From contig NZ_CAWVHE010000014.1 of NCBI RefSeq assembly GCF_963929015.1, positions 1-64,000 of the forward strand: a DNA stretch of 64,000 bases, written 5' to 3'. The position numbers and the translations under genes were made by a program. Below the pieces are notes generated by a model. The model was not told where the DNA came from, did no database searches, and worked only from the letters and a program-made list of their open reading frames with translations. The stretch comes from Merdimonas sp963929015 (lineage in GTDB: Bacteria; Bacillota; Clostridia; Lachnospirales; Lachnospiraceae). Shown here piece after piece: positions 6,483-15,780 of the stretch (position 1 is its first letter; every line of letters begins with the position of its first letter).

Positions 6483-9151
6483 TCTTCTCCTTCCAGCTCC
6501 CGGTTCACATTCTTCTGAAGCAGCTTCATATTCAGAACCTGCGCCAGAACATAGACGCCCCATACCGGAAGCCCCCATTTCAGATAAGCGGCCATATCTG
6601 CCGCCTGATACAGCCGAAGCTTCCACAGGATTCCCGTCAGCAGGAGGGATATCCCACAGGCAAGCGCAAGCGGCACCCACACATACCGTGACACCTCCCG
6701 TTTCATAAGACGAATCCTTTCTTTTTCCTCCATTCCAAAGGTTACAAAAAAACGGTAATCTTGTTTCAGCTCCGGCAGATCCATCTTCATCCTCATACGA
6801 AGCACAAACATCCCCACCGCCAACAGCATCAGTAATACAATACCATTCACCAGCATTTCCATCTGCTGCTCCATCTGTCTCTGGTGCCGCCCTTCGCTGC
6901 CGATATAGGCGCTTTTTACCAGCGGGTCAAATTGTTCATCAAAGGCATGCGCCGTTCTAAATTCCTCCAGGATCTCGTCCGCCTGCGCCCGGTATTCCTC
7001 TGGCACATTGACCAGACACAGCCGGGTAGGCCACTCATGGATCGTCACGTCCGGCACTGCATCCTTTTCGCTCACCGGTTCTCCGGTCAGAAGATCCGTG
7101 GTTCTCCAGGAGTCTTTTACCGCTTCAAAATAGGCATCTGAAAACACGATCAGATTCTCATACTTTCCCTGCCTGAAGGCGCCGATCAAAGAGCCCCGCT
7201 CCTCGCTTATAATCTCTCTTGGCGGATAAGTCTTTGCCCGTGTATAAATATCATGGCCCATCAATGCCTGGCCGATATGGACATAGGGTTTGCCGGTCCA
7301 CTGGAACCAGTCCAGCGGTTTTGCCCTGGCGGCCTGATCTTGTTGGTAGACCACATGGATCCGCCTGCCCGCATCATCCAGCAAAAGATCTTCCCACGTC
7401 TCTCCTGCCAGTTCCTTCAGCGCCCGGTAAGTCGTTTCTGAAATGCCGATATTTTGTCCCTGCTGTACTACAATCTCTGTAAATTGGTTGGGCATCTCTG
7501 TATTGTCCAGGGTGGTGGCCCTTACCATAGGAAATTGATAAACCTCCGCCCCGCATTCTTCCTCCAGCTGTTTAAAATATCTGTCATCCTCTCCGTTGGC
7601 CAGATAGACATAATCGTAAGGATACAGATCCTCCGGGTCGTCTGCGATCCGGGCAGAAAGAAACTTTACAGAAAATACGCTTAAGCACAACACATGTACC
7701 ACCGTCAGCAGGGAAAGGTATCTGGTCACCGTCCGAAACCGGCAGCGCGTCCGGCAGATCTTCGGCAGCGCCGGCAGAGTCTTTTCCGGATCTTTCAGTC
7801 CTCTTTTCATCCAAAGTCCCCACAGGGAACGGAACACGATCGCCGCGCACAACAAAAATCCGCAGGCAAGCACAAGACTTTCCGCCATTCTTCTCTGTCC
7901 GTAAAAGGACAGACAAAGAATTCCCAGAATACCTGCCGCCACAGCCGAAGCTATTGTAAACCGTCCGGTCACAGGCTCCCATTTCGCCGCTGCATTTCTG
8001 GTATCTGTGGAGGCGGATCCCCGCTGCATCTCATAAGACGCGGCATACCCACACAGACCAAGGAGCGCCGTACCCGCCAGTGTCCAGATATATACGCCCA
8101 CGCCTGCTGTACCCGTGCTTTCATATCCGGGCATCCACCTTTCGATCCCCTTACAGAGCAGATACAACCCCAGGCTGCCAATCCCCCAGGACAGAGCCAC
8201 AGCTGCCGCCAGACAGGCAATGATCTCACCAACCCAGGTCGCAAACAGCGTACCGCTTCGGATCCCCAGTGTTTCAATCAGCCCCATGCCCGCCATCCTT
8301 CGCTTCTGATAAAACGACATGGCAGAAGAGACGAGAAAAAGGCCGATAAACAGGATCGCCACCAAAAAATCCCTCACAATCTCCACCAGACCCAGCCCCA
8401 GCATGCCGCCGTCCTCTCCATAGCTGCCGGAAAAATTCTGATAGATCCCAAGTCCAAGAAAAAGAAAAAGCGCGGACAAAAACGCAGACAAAAAAAGATA
8501 GGAAATATCCTTCCGGCGATATCTCATGTCCTTCCACAGAACCCGGTAAAGCAGTCTGCAATAATGCCCGGGAAACCGGAGCCTTCTCTTCCTCTCCTGC
8601 CGGTAAAACCGCTTTGCCTCCTGCTCCTTTCGATGGCGTCTGTCCGCCTCGTCCCATGCTTCCAGGAGCCGAACGACTGTATACAATAATCCGGCCGCAA
8701 TAACCCCGCAATAAGGGTAAAAATAAGTAAATGTCCCGAGAATTTCCTTCTTCCCGACCATTACATCCCCGGGCGATACAATGACTTCGGCAATGTACAT
8801 CAAAGCACATCCGATCACGGCCGCAGCTGCTGAGCAAAACTTATACCGAAAGCCGTTCATCCCACCGATCACAGCAATGATACAAAGAGCCTGCGAAAGC
8901 GTCAGCAGCACAGCCACCAATACAAACTGACCGGCAAACGCCGGAAGATTCCCGCCAAGCTCCAGGCTTAGCGGAAATTCCTCCTGCATAAGAACCGCCG
9001 CGCCGCCCTTGCGGATCACCGCCATCAGATAAGTAATACTGTTATAAGTATGCTCCTCTCCCCGGATCCAGGGCCAGAGATAGTACACCTGTACCAGGAG
9101 CCCTGTAGCCAGCAGGATCCACCGAAATCCGGATTTTGTTTCCCACTTCAT
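6479..9151 (-). CDS. FtsX-domain ABC transporter permease
   Basis: An 890-residue membrane protein. Four N-terminal hydrophobic segments are followed by an FtsX-like block (residues ~200-350), a middle pair of helices, a large extracytoplasmic region (~490-750, e.g. ADDPEDLYPYDYVYLANGED) and C-terminal helices. This is the long two-FtsX architecture of MacB/Bce-like permeases. The ATG at 9151 is preferred over an upstream TTG because GAGAGGA is spaced seven bases from it. It is the first gene of a three-gene operon and overlaps the ATPase gene by four bases. The transported molecule cannot be deduced. Confidence 0.85.
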   Translation of the reverse strand: MKWETKSGFRWILLATGLLVQVYYLWPWIRGEEHTYNSITYLMAVIRKGGAAVLMQEEFPLSLELGGNLPAFAGQFVLVAVLLTLSQALCIIAVIGGMNGFRYKFCSAAAAVIGCALMYIAEVIVSPGDVMVGKKEILGTFTYFYPYCGVIAAGLLYTVVRLLEAWDEADRRHRKEQEAKRFYRQERKRRLRFPGHYCRLLYRVLWKDMRYRRKDISYLFLSAFLSALFLFLGLGIYQNFSGSYGEDGGMLGLGLVEIVRDFLVAILFIGLFLVSSAMSFYQKRRMAGMGLIETLGIRSGTLFATWVGEIIACLAAAVALSWGIGSLGLYLLCKGIERWMPGYESTGTAGVGVYIWTLAGTALLGLCGYAASYEMQRGSASTDTRNAAAKWEPVTGRFTIASAVAAGILGILCLSFYGQRRMAESLVLACGFLLCAAIVFRSLWGLWMKRGLKDPEKTLPALPKICRTRCRFRTVTRYLSLLTVVHVLCLSVFSVKFLSARIADDPEDLYPYDYVYLANGEDDRYFKQLEEECGAEVYQFPMVRATTLDNTEMPNQFTEIVVQQGQNIGISETTYRALKELAGETWEDLLLDDAGRRIHVVYQQDQAARAKPLDWFQWTGKPYVHIGQALMGHDIYTRAKTYPPREIISEERGSLIGAFRQGKYENLIVFSDAYFEAVKDSWRTTDLLTGEPVSEKDAVPDVTIHEWPTRLCLVNVPEEYRAQADEILEEFRTAHAFDEQFDPLVKSAYIGSEGRHQRQMEQQMEMLVNGIVLLMLLAVGMFVLRMRMKMDLPELKQDYRFFVTFGMEEKERIRLMKREVSRYVWVPLALACGISLLLTGILWKLRLYQAADMAAYLKWGLPVWGVYVLAQVLNMKLLQKNVNRELEGEE

Positions 9152-9273
9152 AACATGTCCTCTCAATTTTCCTGTCCGGGTCGCTTTTCCCCAAAGGATC
9201 CGGCGTATTTACCAAAATCATAACACCGGAGCCGGAAAGAGACAAGTGTCCTGACATCTTTCATCCTAAAATA

Positions 9274-9304
9274 AGCGGCGGCTCTTTTTACAGAAGCCGC
9301 CGCT
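9274..9304. terminator. Terminator downstream of spoVG
   Basis: Perfect 10-bp GC-rich stem (agcggcggct/agccgccgct) with an AT-rich loop, and T-rich tracts on both sides (Ts at 9305-9308 on the plus strand, TTATTTTA on the minus strand). It closes the spoVG-end transcript and separates it from the ABC operon. Confidence 0.8.
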
Positions 9305-9321
9305 TTTTATGTCCCTGGTGC

Positions 9322-9597
9322 CTATTCTTCGTTGTCGTCATTTTCCATGGCTTCCTGGTATTTTTCCAGGATCATGGTCTGGATCCGCTCTCTTGTCGCG
9401 GAGTTGATCGGGTGTGCAATGTCCCGGTACTCACCGTCCAATGCCTTCTTGCTCGGCATGGCAATGAAAAGTCCCTTCTCGCCTTCAATTACCTTGATGT
9501 CATGTACCACAAACTCCTCATCCATGGTGATGGAAACCACTGCTTTCAGTTTCCCTTCTTTTGCTACTTTTCTTACTCGTACATCTGTAATCTGCAT
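9322..9597 (-). CDS. spoVG: Septation/regulatory protein SpoVG
   Basis: A 91-residue SpoVG, a small nucleic-acid-binding regulator linked to asymmetric septation and many stationary-phase genes in Firmicutes. The start at 9597 gives the canonical MQITDVRVRKV N-terminus; an in-frame ATG 21 nt upstream is possible but unconserved. The core features KAVVSITMDEEFVVHDIKV and FIAMPSK are present, with an acidic tail. It lies 39 nt beyond the glgD stop and may be partly co-transcribed with glgCD. Confidence 0.95.
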   Translation of the reverse strand: MQITDVRVRKVAKEGKLKAVVSITMDEEFVVHDIKVIEGEKGLFIAMPSKKALDGEYRDIAHPINSATRERIQTMILEKYQEAMENDDNEE

Positions 9598-9636
9598 CCT
9601 TGCTGCCCCTTTCTCCATGCGCTGCGGATATTTCTT

Positions 9637-10755
9637 TTACAGCGCATACCTTTCGTTCTTTTCTACAACTACCTTCACACCATTTTCCCCAACATAGCGT
9701 GTATTTGCTCTGATCGTGTCTCTGCTCTCGACGATGCAATTCTCAATATAAGTATTGTCGCCAAGGTAGACGTCATTTAGAATAATAGAATTCTTGATCA
9801 CACAATTATTCCCGACAAATGTTTTCTTGAAAAGAATCGAATTTTCCACGGTTCCATTGATGATGCTTCCGCTGGCCACCAGGCTGTTTTTCACAACTGA
9901 GCCCGGATTGTATTTTGCGGGAGGCAGATCGCTGACTTTGGAATAAATCTCCGGACGCTTTTTGAAGAAATATTCCCTGACTTCGGGTCTTAGAAAATCC
10001 ATGTTTGTCCGATAGTACGCATCCACCGTTGATATGTTGCTCCAGTAATCTTTTATTTTATAACCATATATCTTTTTCAGATTTTTATATCTGATCAGGA
10101 TATCGGTTACAAAATCATACCTGTCTTCCTCCGCACAGTGCTCGATCAGGTCGATCAGGAGGCGTCTCCTGACGATGTAGATTCCTGTGGAAACTGTGCT
10201 GGAGTTTGCCACCATAGGCTTCTCCTCAAATTCAGTAACCCGCATGGTGTCGTCCATCCGAATGGTACCGAAACGGCTGGCATCCTCCAGAGAATCCAGC
10301 TCTTTGCAGACCACGGTAATGTCCGCCTTCTTTGCAATGTGATATTCCAGTACTTTATTGTAGTCCATTTTGTAGACGGCATCCCCGGATGTGATGATCA
10401 CATAGGGTTCATGGCATCTTCTTAAGAAATCCAGATTCTGGTAGATCGCATCGGCAGTTCCCCGGTACCAGTAGCCATTATCGGCGGTGATGGTCGGGGT
10501 AAATACATAGAGACCGCCCTGCTTTCTTCCGAAATCCCACCATTTTGATGAATTCAGGTGCTCGTTCAGGGAACGCGCGTTGTACTGTGTCAGTACCGCC
10601 ACCTTCTGGATATGGGAATTACTCATATTACTCAGGGTAAAATCTATGGCCCGGTAGCTGCCGGCGATAGGCATCGCCGCAACGGCCCTCTTGGTAGTCA
10701 GTTCCCTCATTCTGTGGTTGTTGCCGCCCGCCAGTATGATCCCTACTGCTTTCAT
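9637..10755 (-). CDS. glgD: Glucose-1-phosphate adenylyltransferase subunit GlgD
   Basis: A 372-residue GlgD, the regulatory or weakly catalytic partner of GlgC in the Firmicute ADP-glucose pyrophosphorylase that makes ADP-glucose for glycogen. The N-terminal nucleotide-binding loop is degenerate (LAGGNNHRMREL) compared with GlgC's GGQGSRLG, as in known GlgD proteins. A left-handed beta-helix follows in the C-terminal third (SILFKKTFVGNNCVIKNSII). Its start overlaps the glgC stop by four bases, indicating coupled 1:1 synthesis. Confidence 0.93.
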   Translation of the reverse strand: MKAVGIILAGGNNHRMRELTTKRAVAAMPIAGSYRAIDFTLSNMSNSHIQKVAVLTQYNARSLNEHLNSSKWWDFGRKQGGLYVFTPTITADNGYWYRGTADAIYQNLDFLRRCHEPYVIITSGDAVYKMDYNKVLEYHIAKKADITVVCKELDSLEDASRFGTIRMDDTMRVTEFEEKPMVANSSTVSTGIYIVRRRLLIDLIEHCAEEDRYDFVTDILIRYKNLKKIYGYKIKDYWSNISTVDAYYRTNMDFLRPEVREYFFKKRPEIYSKVSDLPPAKYNPGSVVKNSLVASGSIINGTVENSILFKKTFVGNNCVIKNSIILNDVYLGDNTYIENCIVESRDTIRANTRYVGENGVKVVVEKNERYAL

Positions 10756-12026
10756 ACGCGCTCACCTGCCTTTATCAAAGTCTCGCCGCTTTCCAGCACT
10801 CCGTTCGGATAGTCCTCCTTCACGGTATAGCCGCTAAGCGCGGTATTCTTTCCGATCTGTACCCCCGGCGGCACTGTGGTGTTTTCTCCGATGGTCACAA
10901 GTCCAAAGGAATAGATGGCCGGCTTCAGCCTGTTCGGAACGTCGCTGCCAATACCAAGGGTTACATTTTCCCCGATCTGGCAGTCCTCGGCAATGATCGC
11001 CTTATCCACCACACATCCCTTTCCGATCACGGTATCCTTCATAATAATAGAGTCCCGGACTACCGCGCCCTCGCCGACGATCACGCCGGAACCGATCACG
11101 CAGTTTCTGACTTCCCCGTATATTTCGGATCCATTTCCAATGATACTTCTTTCGATCACTGCCTGTCCGGATATGTACTGCGGCGGCAGGATCCCGCTAT
11201 TGGTATAGATTTTCCAGTATTCTTCATAAAGATTGAACTCCGGCACAATGTCGATCAGCTCCATATTGGCCTCCCAGTATGAGCCGAGGGTCCCCACATC
11301 CTTCCAGTAGCCGTTGTATTCATAGGCAAAAAGCCGAAGTCCCTTTTCGTGGCAGTACGGGATAATATGTTTTCCAAAATCACATCCGGGTTCATTGCGG
11401 AGCGCCAGCAGCGCTTCCTTTAATACCGGCCAGCTGAATATGTAGATCCCCATAGAGGCCAGGTTGCTTTTTGGCTCTGGCGGCTTTTCCTGAAATTCAG
11501 AAATCTGTCCGTCTTCTCCCGCCACCACAACTCCAAATCGACTGGCTTCTTCTATCGGCACAGGCATGGCCGCGATCGTGACGTCAGCCTTATGCTCTTT
11601 GTGATAATCCAGCATAATCTCATAATCCATCTTGTAGATATGATCTCCCGACAGGATCAGCACATAATCCGGATGATAGGTCTCAATATAATCCAGATTC
11701 TGATAGATTGCATTGGCAGTTCCGGTATACCACTCGCTGTTGCTGCTCTTTTCATAAGGCGGCAGGATCGTAACCCCGCCGAAATTGCGGTCCAGATCCC
11801 AGGAGATCCCTATGCCGATATGCGTATTCAGACGCAGCGGCTGATACTGTGTCAGAACGCCCACCGTGTCGATCCCGGAGTTGATACAATTGCTCAAAGG
11901 GAAATCTATGATGCGGTATTTTCCGCCAAAGGCCACCGCCGGTTTTGCAACTTTTGCCGTGAGGACTCCAAGTCTGCTGCCCTGTCCTCCCGCAAGCAGC
12001 ATTGCAATCATCTCTTTCTTTCGCAT
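10752..12026 (-). CDS. glgC: Glucose-1-phosphate adenylyltransferase catalytic subunit
   Basis: A 424-residue enzyme converting glucose-1-phosphate and ATP to ADP-glucose, the committed step of glycogen synthesis. The nucleotidyltransferase loop LLAGGQGSRLG and the catalytic region HIYKMDYEIML are intact, and the C-terminus has hexapeptide repeats of the beta-helix. The gene has an AAGGGGTG ribosome site and is followed immediately by glgD. Branching enzyme and glycogen synthase are not in the window. Confidence 0.96.
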   Translation of the reverse strand: MRKKEMIAMLLAGGQGSRLGVLTAKVAKPAVAFGGKYRIIDFPLSNCINSGIDTVGVLTQYQPLRLNTHIGIGISWDLDRNFGGVTILPPYEKSSNSEWYTGTANAIYQNLDYIETYHPDYVLILSGDHIYKMDYEIMLDYHKEHKADVTIAAMPVPIEEASRFGVVVAGEDGQISEFQEKPPEPKSNLASMGIYIFSWPVLKEALLALRNEPGCDFGKHIIPYCHEKGLRLFAYEYNGYWKDVGTLGSYWEANMELIDIVPEFNLYEEYWKIYTNSGILPPQYISGQAVIERSIIGNGSEIYGEVRNCVIGSGVIVGEGAVVRDSIIMKDTVIGKGCVVDKAIIAEDCQIGENVTLGIGSDVPNRLKPAIYSFGLVTIGENTTVPPGVQIGKNTALSGYTVKEDYPNGVLESGETLIKAGERV

Positions 12027-12236
12027 GTCATCACCCCTTTATAAGTAAATTATTATACATTATATCATACAAATATATATTCGTGAACAAAATTTACAAA
12101 TTAATTCCAATTTTTGTTTACTTTTTATGGAAATATCACAAAAACTTACAGCTTGGTTTTTTCCCCATATCTGTATATAATAATATGGAAAGAATTTATC
12201 ATTTATGACTTTGAATTCGGAAAGGTATGAGCGCAT
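12027..12236. promoter_or_regulatory. AT-rich divergent promoter region between glgC and murC
   Basis: About 210 nt, very AT-rich, between divergent genes. On the minus strand two TATAAT hexamers occur (12052-12057 and 12059-12064). The second has a weak TTCACG 17 nt upstream, giving a plausible glgC promoter. No clear murC promoter hexamer pair was identified. Confidence 0.5.
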
Positions 12237-13616
12237 ATGTATCAGATTAATTTCAGTAAACCTGTACACATACATTTCATCGGCATCGGCGGCATCAGCA
12301 TGAGCGGACTGGCTGAGATCCTTTTAAAAGAAGGATTTACCGTATCCGGCTCCGACAGCAAAGAGTCGCCCCTTACCGACCGGCTGGAAAGCCTGGGCGC
12401 AACGGTCTTCTACGGACAGAAGGCCTCCAACATCATCCCCGGCATCGACGTGGTAGTCTACACCGCCGCCATCCATGAAGACAACGAAGAATATCAGGCG
12501 GCTGCAGCAAAAGAACTGCCCATGTTAAGCCGGGCCGAGCTTCTCGGGCAGCTGATGAAAAATTACGAGACGCCCATCGCCGTGGCCGGCACCCACGGAA
12601 AGACAACTACAACCTCCATGCTCTCCCACATCCTGCTTTCCGGGAACATGGATCCCACCATCTCTGTGGGCGGCATCTTAAAAACTATCGGCGGCAATAT
12701 CCGGGTGGGAGATTCCGGCCTGTTTGTAACGGAGGCCTGTGAGTATACCAACAGTTTTCTTCACTTTTTCCCGAAAATCGGCATCATTTTGAACATTGAC
12801 GCAGATCATCTGGATTTCTTTAAAGATTTAGACGACATCCGCCGTTCCTTCCGGAAGTTTGCCGAACTTCTGCCGGAGGACGGTACGCTGATCGTAAATA
12901 GCGAGATTCCGGATCTGGACTCCTTCACCCGGGGACTGCGCTGCAGAGTCGTTCGCTACGGCATGGACGATTCTTTGGACTACAGCGCCGCCAACATCAC
13001 CCACGACGAGCTGGGAGACGCCTCTTTTGACCTGATGCGCTCCGGCGCCTTTGCGGACCGGATCCACCTTGCGGTCAACGGAGACCACAATGTATCCAAT
13101 GCTCTGGCCGCCATCGCTGCCTGCGATATCCTGGGTGTACCTGTGGATGTTATGAAAAAGGGATTAAAAGAATTTACCGGCACCAACCGGCGTTTTGAAT
13201 ACAAAGGGGAATTTAACGGCGTCACCGTTATCGACGACTACGCCCATCATCCCACGGAGATCCGGGCGGCCCTTACGGCAGCCGCTCACTATCCCCACAG
13301 GAAGCTCTGGTGCATCTTCCAGCCCCACACCTACACCCGGACCAAAGCCCTCTTTCCGGATTTTGTGTCTGCCCTTACTCTGGCGGACCATGTGATCCTG
13401 GCAGATATCTATGCGGCCCGGGAGACCGATACCCTGGGCATCTCTTCACAGGACATCGCCAGGGCTCTGCAGGAAGAAGGCCGCGACGCCTGCTACTTCC
13501 CTTCCTTTGAAGAAATTGAGAATTTCTGTCAGGAACACTGTCAAAAAGGGGACCTGTTGATAACTATGGGAGCGGGAGACGTTGTAAACATTGGGGAAGC
13601 GCTGTTAAAGGACTAG
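12237..13616 (+). CDS. murC: UDP-N-acetylmuramate--L-alanine ligase
   Basis: A 459-residue cytoplasmic Mur ligase adding L-alanine to UDP-MurNAc in peptidoglycan synthesis. It has the N-terminal glycine-rich FIGIGGISMSGLAEIL, the ATP loop GTHGKTTTTSML, and the C-terminal domain motif HHPTEIRAAL and FQPHTYTRT. The start follows GAAAGGTATGAGCGCAT. It stands apart from the dcw cluster, as often in Clostridia. A DnaA-box cluster follows its stop directly. Confidence 0.96.
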   Translation: MYQINFSKPVHIHFIGIGGISMSGLAEILLKEGFTVSGSDSKESPLTDRLESLGATVFYGQKASNIIPGIDVVVYTAAIHEDNEEYQAAAAKELPMLSRAELLGQLMKNYETPIAVAGTHGKTTTTSMLSHILLSGNMDPTISVGGILKTIGGNIRVGDSGLFVTEACEYTNSFLHFFPKIGIILNIDADHLDFFKDLDDIRRSFRKFAELLPEDGTLIVNSEIPDLDSFTRGLRCRVVRYGMDDSLDYSAANITHDELGDASFDLMRSGAFADRIHLAVNGDHNVSNALAAIAACDILGVPVDVMKKGLKEFTGTNRRFEYKGEFNGVTVIDDYAHHPTEIRAALTAAAHYPHRKLWCIFQPHTYTRTKALFPDFVSALTLADHVILADIYAARETDTLGISSQDIARALQEEGRDACYFPSFEEIENFCQEHCQKGDLLITMGAGDVVNIGEALLKD

Positions 13617-13648
13617 TTATCCACATTTTCCACAGGATTTTATCCACA
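13617..13648. promoter_or_regulatory. Cluster of three DnaA-box-like sequences upstream of the dnaD-like gene
   Basis: Three 9-mers stand in the same orientation: TTATCCACA at 13617-13625, TTTTCCACA at 13626-13634 and TTATCCACA at 13640-13648. They match the DnaA-box consensus TTWTNCACA. They sit immediately after the murC stop and about 50 nt before a TATAAT at 13701-13706, just ahead of the primosome genes. DnaA control of this promoter is inferred. Confidence 0.6.
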
Positions 13649-13744
13649 AAAAAGTTGATTTTTGCGTCAGAAATTTCTTTATCCTCCGGACAGCCGATGC
13701 TATAATAAACAGCACAAGATTTAGAAGGAGCGGCAGAAAGCACT

Positions 13745-14737
13745 ATGACGAAGTTAACTCTTAGAAATTGCGCGCAGGATAATATCACTGTGCTGGAAAA
13801 TGATTTTATTGACCGGTATATGCCCCAGGCCAACGGAGAATATGTAAAGGTATACCTTCTGGTCCTGCGCCATCTGGGAGACTCCTCCGGCGTGCTGTCC
13901 ATCCCGGAGATGGCCGATGTGCTGGAATGTACAGAAAAAGATGTGCGCCGGGCCCTGCGGTACTGGAAAAAGCAGGGGATCCTGGACTACACCGAATACA
14001 GCGAGGCCGGCGAGGCATCTACGCAGACTTCCTGCGGATCTTCCGCCGTCCCGGCACGCGAGGCTTCTGCTCCGGCTGTTGCTGCGCCTTCCAGAAGCGA
14101 TAAGGAATTTAAAGAACTCCTCTTTGTGGCCGAACAGTATCTGGGCAAGACCCTGTCCGCCTCAGATATCGACACCATTGTCTATTTCTTTGATGTGCTG
14201 GGCATGTCCGCGGATCTGATCGAATATCTGATCGAGTACTGTGTAGAAAACAACCACAAGAGCATGCACTACATCCGGGCTGTGGCTCTGTCCTGGGATT
14301 CCCAGAATATCCGCACCGTGGAAGAGGCCAAAGCCAATACCATGCAGTACCACAAGAATTTTTACTCGGTGCTGAAAGCTTACGGCATCGGAGGCCGCTC
14401 TCCCGCGCCTTCCGAGATTGCCTACATACGCAGATGGCAGGAAGAGTACGGCTTTTCCCTGGAGGTCATCCTGGAAGCCTGCGGGCGTACCATGAGCGCC
14501 ATCCATCAGCCTAATTTTGAATACACTGATTCCATCCTGAAAAACTGGCAGTCCAAAAATGTCCGGCAGCTGTCGGACATCCGCACAGTGGACGCTGATT
14601 TTCAGAAAGAAAAGGAAAAACGTATGGTTTCCCGGGAGAAAAAACCGGCCAAACCCAATAAGATCAATAAATTCAACAACTTTGAAGGCCGTTCCTACAA
14701 CATGGACGACCTGGAACGCAAACTGATCCAGCAATAA
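13745..14737 (+). CDS. DnaD-domain replication protein
   Basis: A 330-residue protein of the DnaD/DnaB family. Residues ~1-80 look like the N-terminal winged-helix (YLLVLRHLGDSSGVLSIPEMADVLECTEKDVRRALRYW, quoted in two parts: helix and recognition helix). A low-complexity Ala/Ser linker follows, and the C-terminal DnaD domain (~115-290) contains repeated helical motifs such as YIRAVALSWDSQNIRT. DnaD helps load the replicative helicase. It precedes a dnaC-like loader by 26 nt and is probably co-transcribed with it; possible DnaA boxes lie upstream. Confidence 0.85.
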   Translation: MTKLTLRNCAQDNITVLENDFIDRYMPQANGEYVKVYLLVLRHLGDSSGVLSIPEMADVLECTEKDVRRALRYWKKQGILDYTEYSEAGEASTQTSCGSSAVPAREASAPAVAAPSRSDKEFKELLFVAEQYLGKTLSASDIDTIVYFFDVLGMSADLIEYLIEYCVENNHKSMHYIRAVALSWDSQNIRTVEEAKANTMQYHKNFYSVLKAYGIGGRSPAPSEIAYIRRWQEEYGFSLEVILEACGRTMSAIHQPNFEYTDSILKNWQSKNVRQLSDIRTVDADFQKEKEKRMVSREKKPAKPNKINKFNNFEGRSYNMDDLERKLIQQ

Positions 14738-14763
14738 ATGCAGAAAAGGAGACCCTTTCTGGT

Positions 14764-15780
14764 ATGTCATTAACCAATTCGCAGTACGACCAAATCATGC
14801 GTATTTATGAACAACGGCAGATCGACAACGAGCACCGGCTCCGGGAACATTATCGGGAGGCTTATGCAAGGATCCCTTCCCTTAAAGAAGTGGACCAGTC
14901 TATTTCTTCTCTTGGCATGGACAAGGCCAGACGTCTCCTGGAAGGAGACCTCGACGCCCTTGCGTCTCTGAAACAGGAGCTTGCCCGCCTTACCGCAAAA
15001 AAGCAACGCCTTCTTACAGACGCTGGTTTCCCCGCAGATTACCTGGAGCGCTCCTACACCTGCCCCGACTGCCGGGACACCGGTTACATCGGCACGGAAA
15101 AATGCCACTGTTTCCGGAAAGCAGTAACGGATCTTCTCTATCTTCAGTCCAATCTGCAGGAGATCCTGGAGCAGGAGAATTTTTCTACTTTTTCCACAGA
15201 CTATTATTCCGCAAACCACATAGATCCGGTTACCGGCCGATCTGCAAAGGAAGCGATGCAGACGGCGTTAAAGACCTGCCGGGCATTTGCAGATCATTTC
15301 TCTGAACGCTTTGAGAATCTTCTGCTCTACGGAGACACCGGCGTGGGAAAGACCTTCCTCTCCCACTGCATTGCCAGAGAAGTGATGAACGCAGGTTTTT
15401 CGGTCATCTACTTTACAGCTGCCGGATTATTTGATATATTTGCAAAGTGTGTGTTTGGCCGGCGGTCAGAAGAAGACGAAGAAACTCTGGATCACATTTA
15501 CAACTGTGATCTTCTCATCATCGACGATCTGGGCACGGAGCTTTCCAACTCTTTTACCGTGTCCCAGCTGTTTGTCTGCCTGAACGAACGCATATTAAGA
15601 AAGAAATCAACCATTATATCCACCAATCTCGCGCTGGAGGATATTCAGGAAATCTATTCTGAACGGACCTTTTCCCGCATCAGCAGCAATTATATCCTGC
15701 TGCGTCTGACGGGGGATGATATACGGATCCAAAAAAAATTATTAAATCTGGGAGGTACTAAGGATGCTGCGACGCACTGA
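14764..15780 (+). CDS. DnaC/DnaI-type helicase loader ATPase
   Basis: A 338-residue AAA+ protein. A coiled-coil N-terminus is followed by a zinc-binding patch (CPDCRDTGYIGTEKCHC) and the IstB/DnaC ATPase domain, with Walker A GDTGVGKTF, Walker B LLIIDDLGTE and the arginine-finger region ERTFSRI. The zinc motif is typical of Firmicute DnaI/DnaC-like loaders. It follows the DnaD-like gene and overlaps prs by 17 nt. It is not part of an IS21 unit, since no istA is nearby. Confidence 0.88.
   Translation: MSLTNSQYDQIMRIYEQRQIDNEHRLREHYREAYARIPSLKEVDQSISSLGMDKARRLLEGDLDALASLKQELARLTAKKQRLLTDAGFPADYLERSYTCPDCRDTGYIGTEKCHCFRKAVTDLLYLQSNLQEILEQENFSTFSTDYYSANHIDPVTGRSAKEAMQTALKTCRAFADHFSERFENLLLYGDTGVGKTFLSHCIAREVMNAGFSVIYFTAAGLFDIFAKCVFGRRSEEDEETLDHIYNCDLLIIDDLGTELSNSFTVSQLFVCLNERILRKKSTIISTNLALEDIQEIYSERTFSRISSNYILLRLTGDDIRIQKKLLNLGGTKDAATH

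Noticed and set aside
13617..13648. Chromosomal replication origin
   Set aside because: DnaA-box-like sequences are present but there is no dnaA, dnaN or AT-rich unwinding region; a regulatory cluster is more likely.
14764..15780. IS21 helper gene istB
   Set aside because: The ATPase has the zinc patch and context of a DnaC/DnaI loader, with no istA or terminal repeats nearby.
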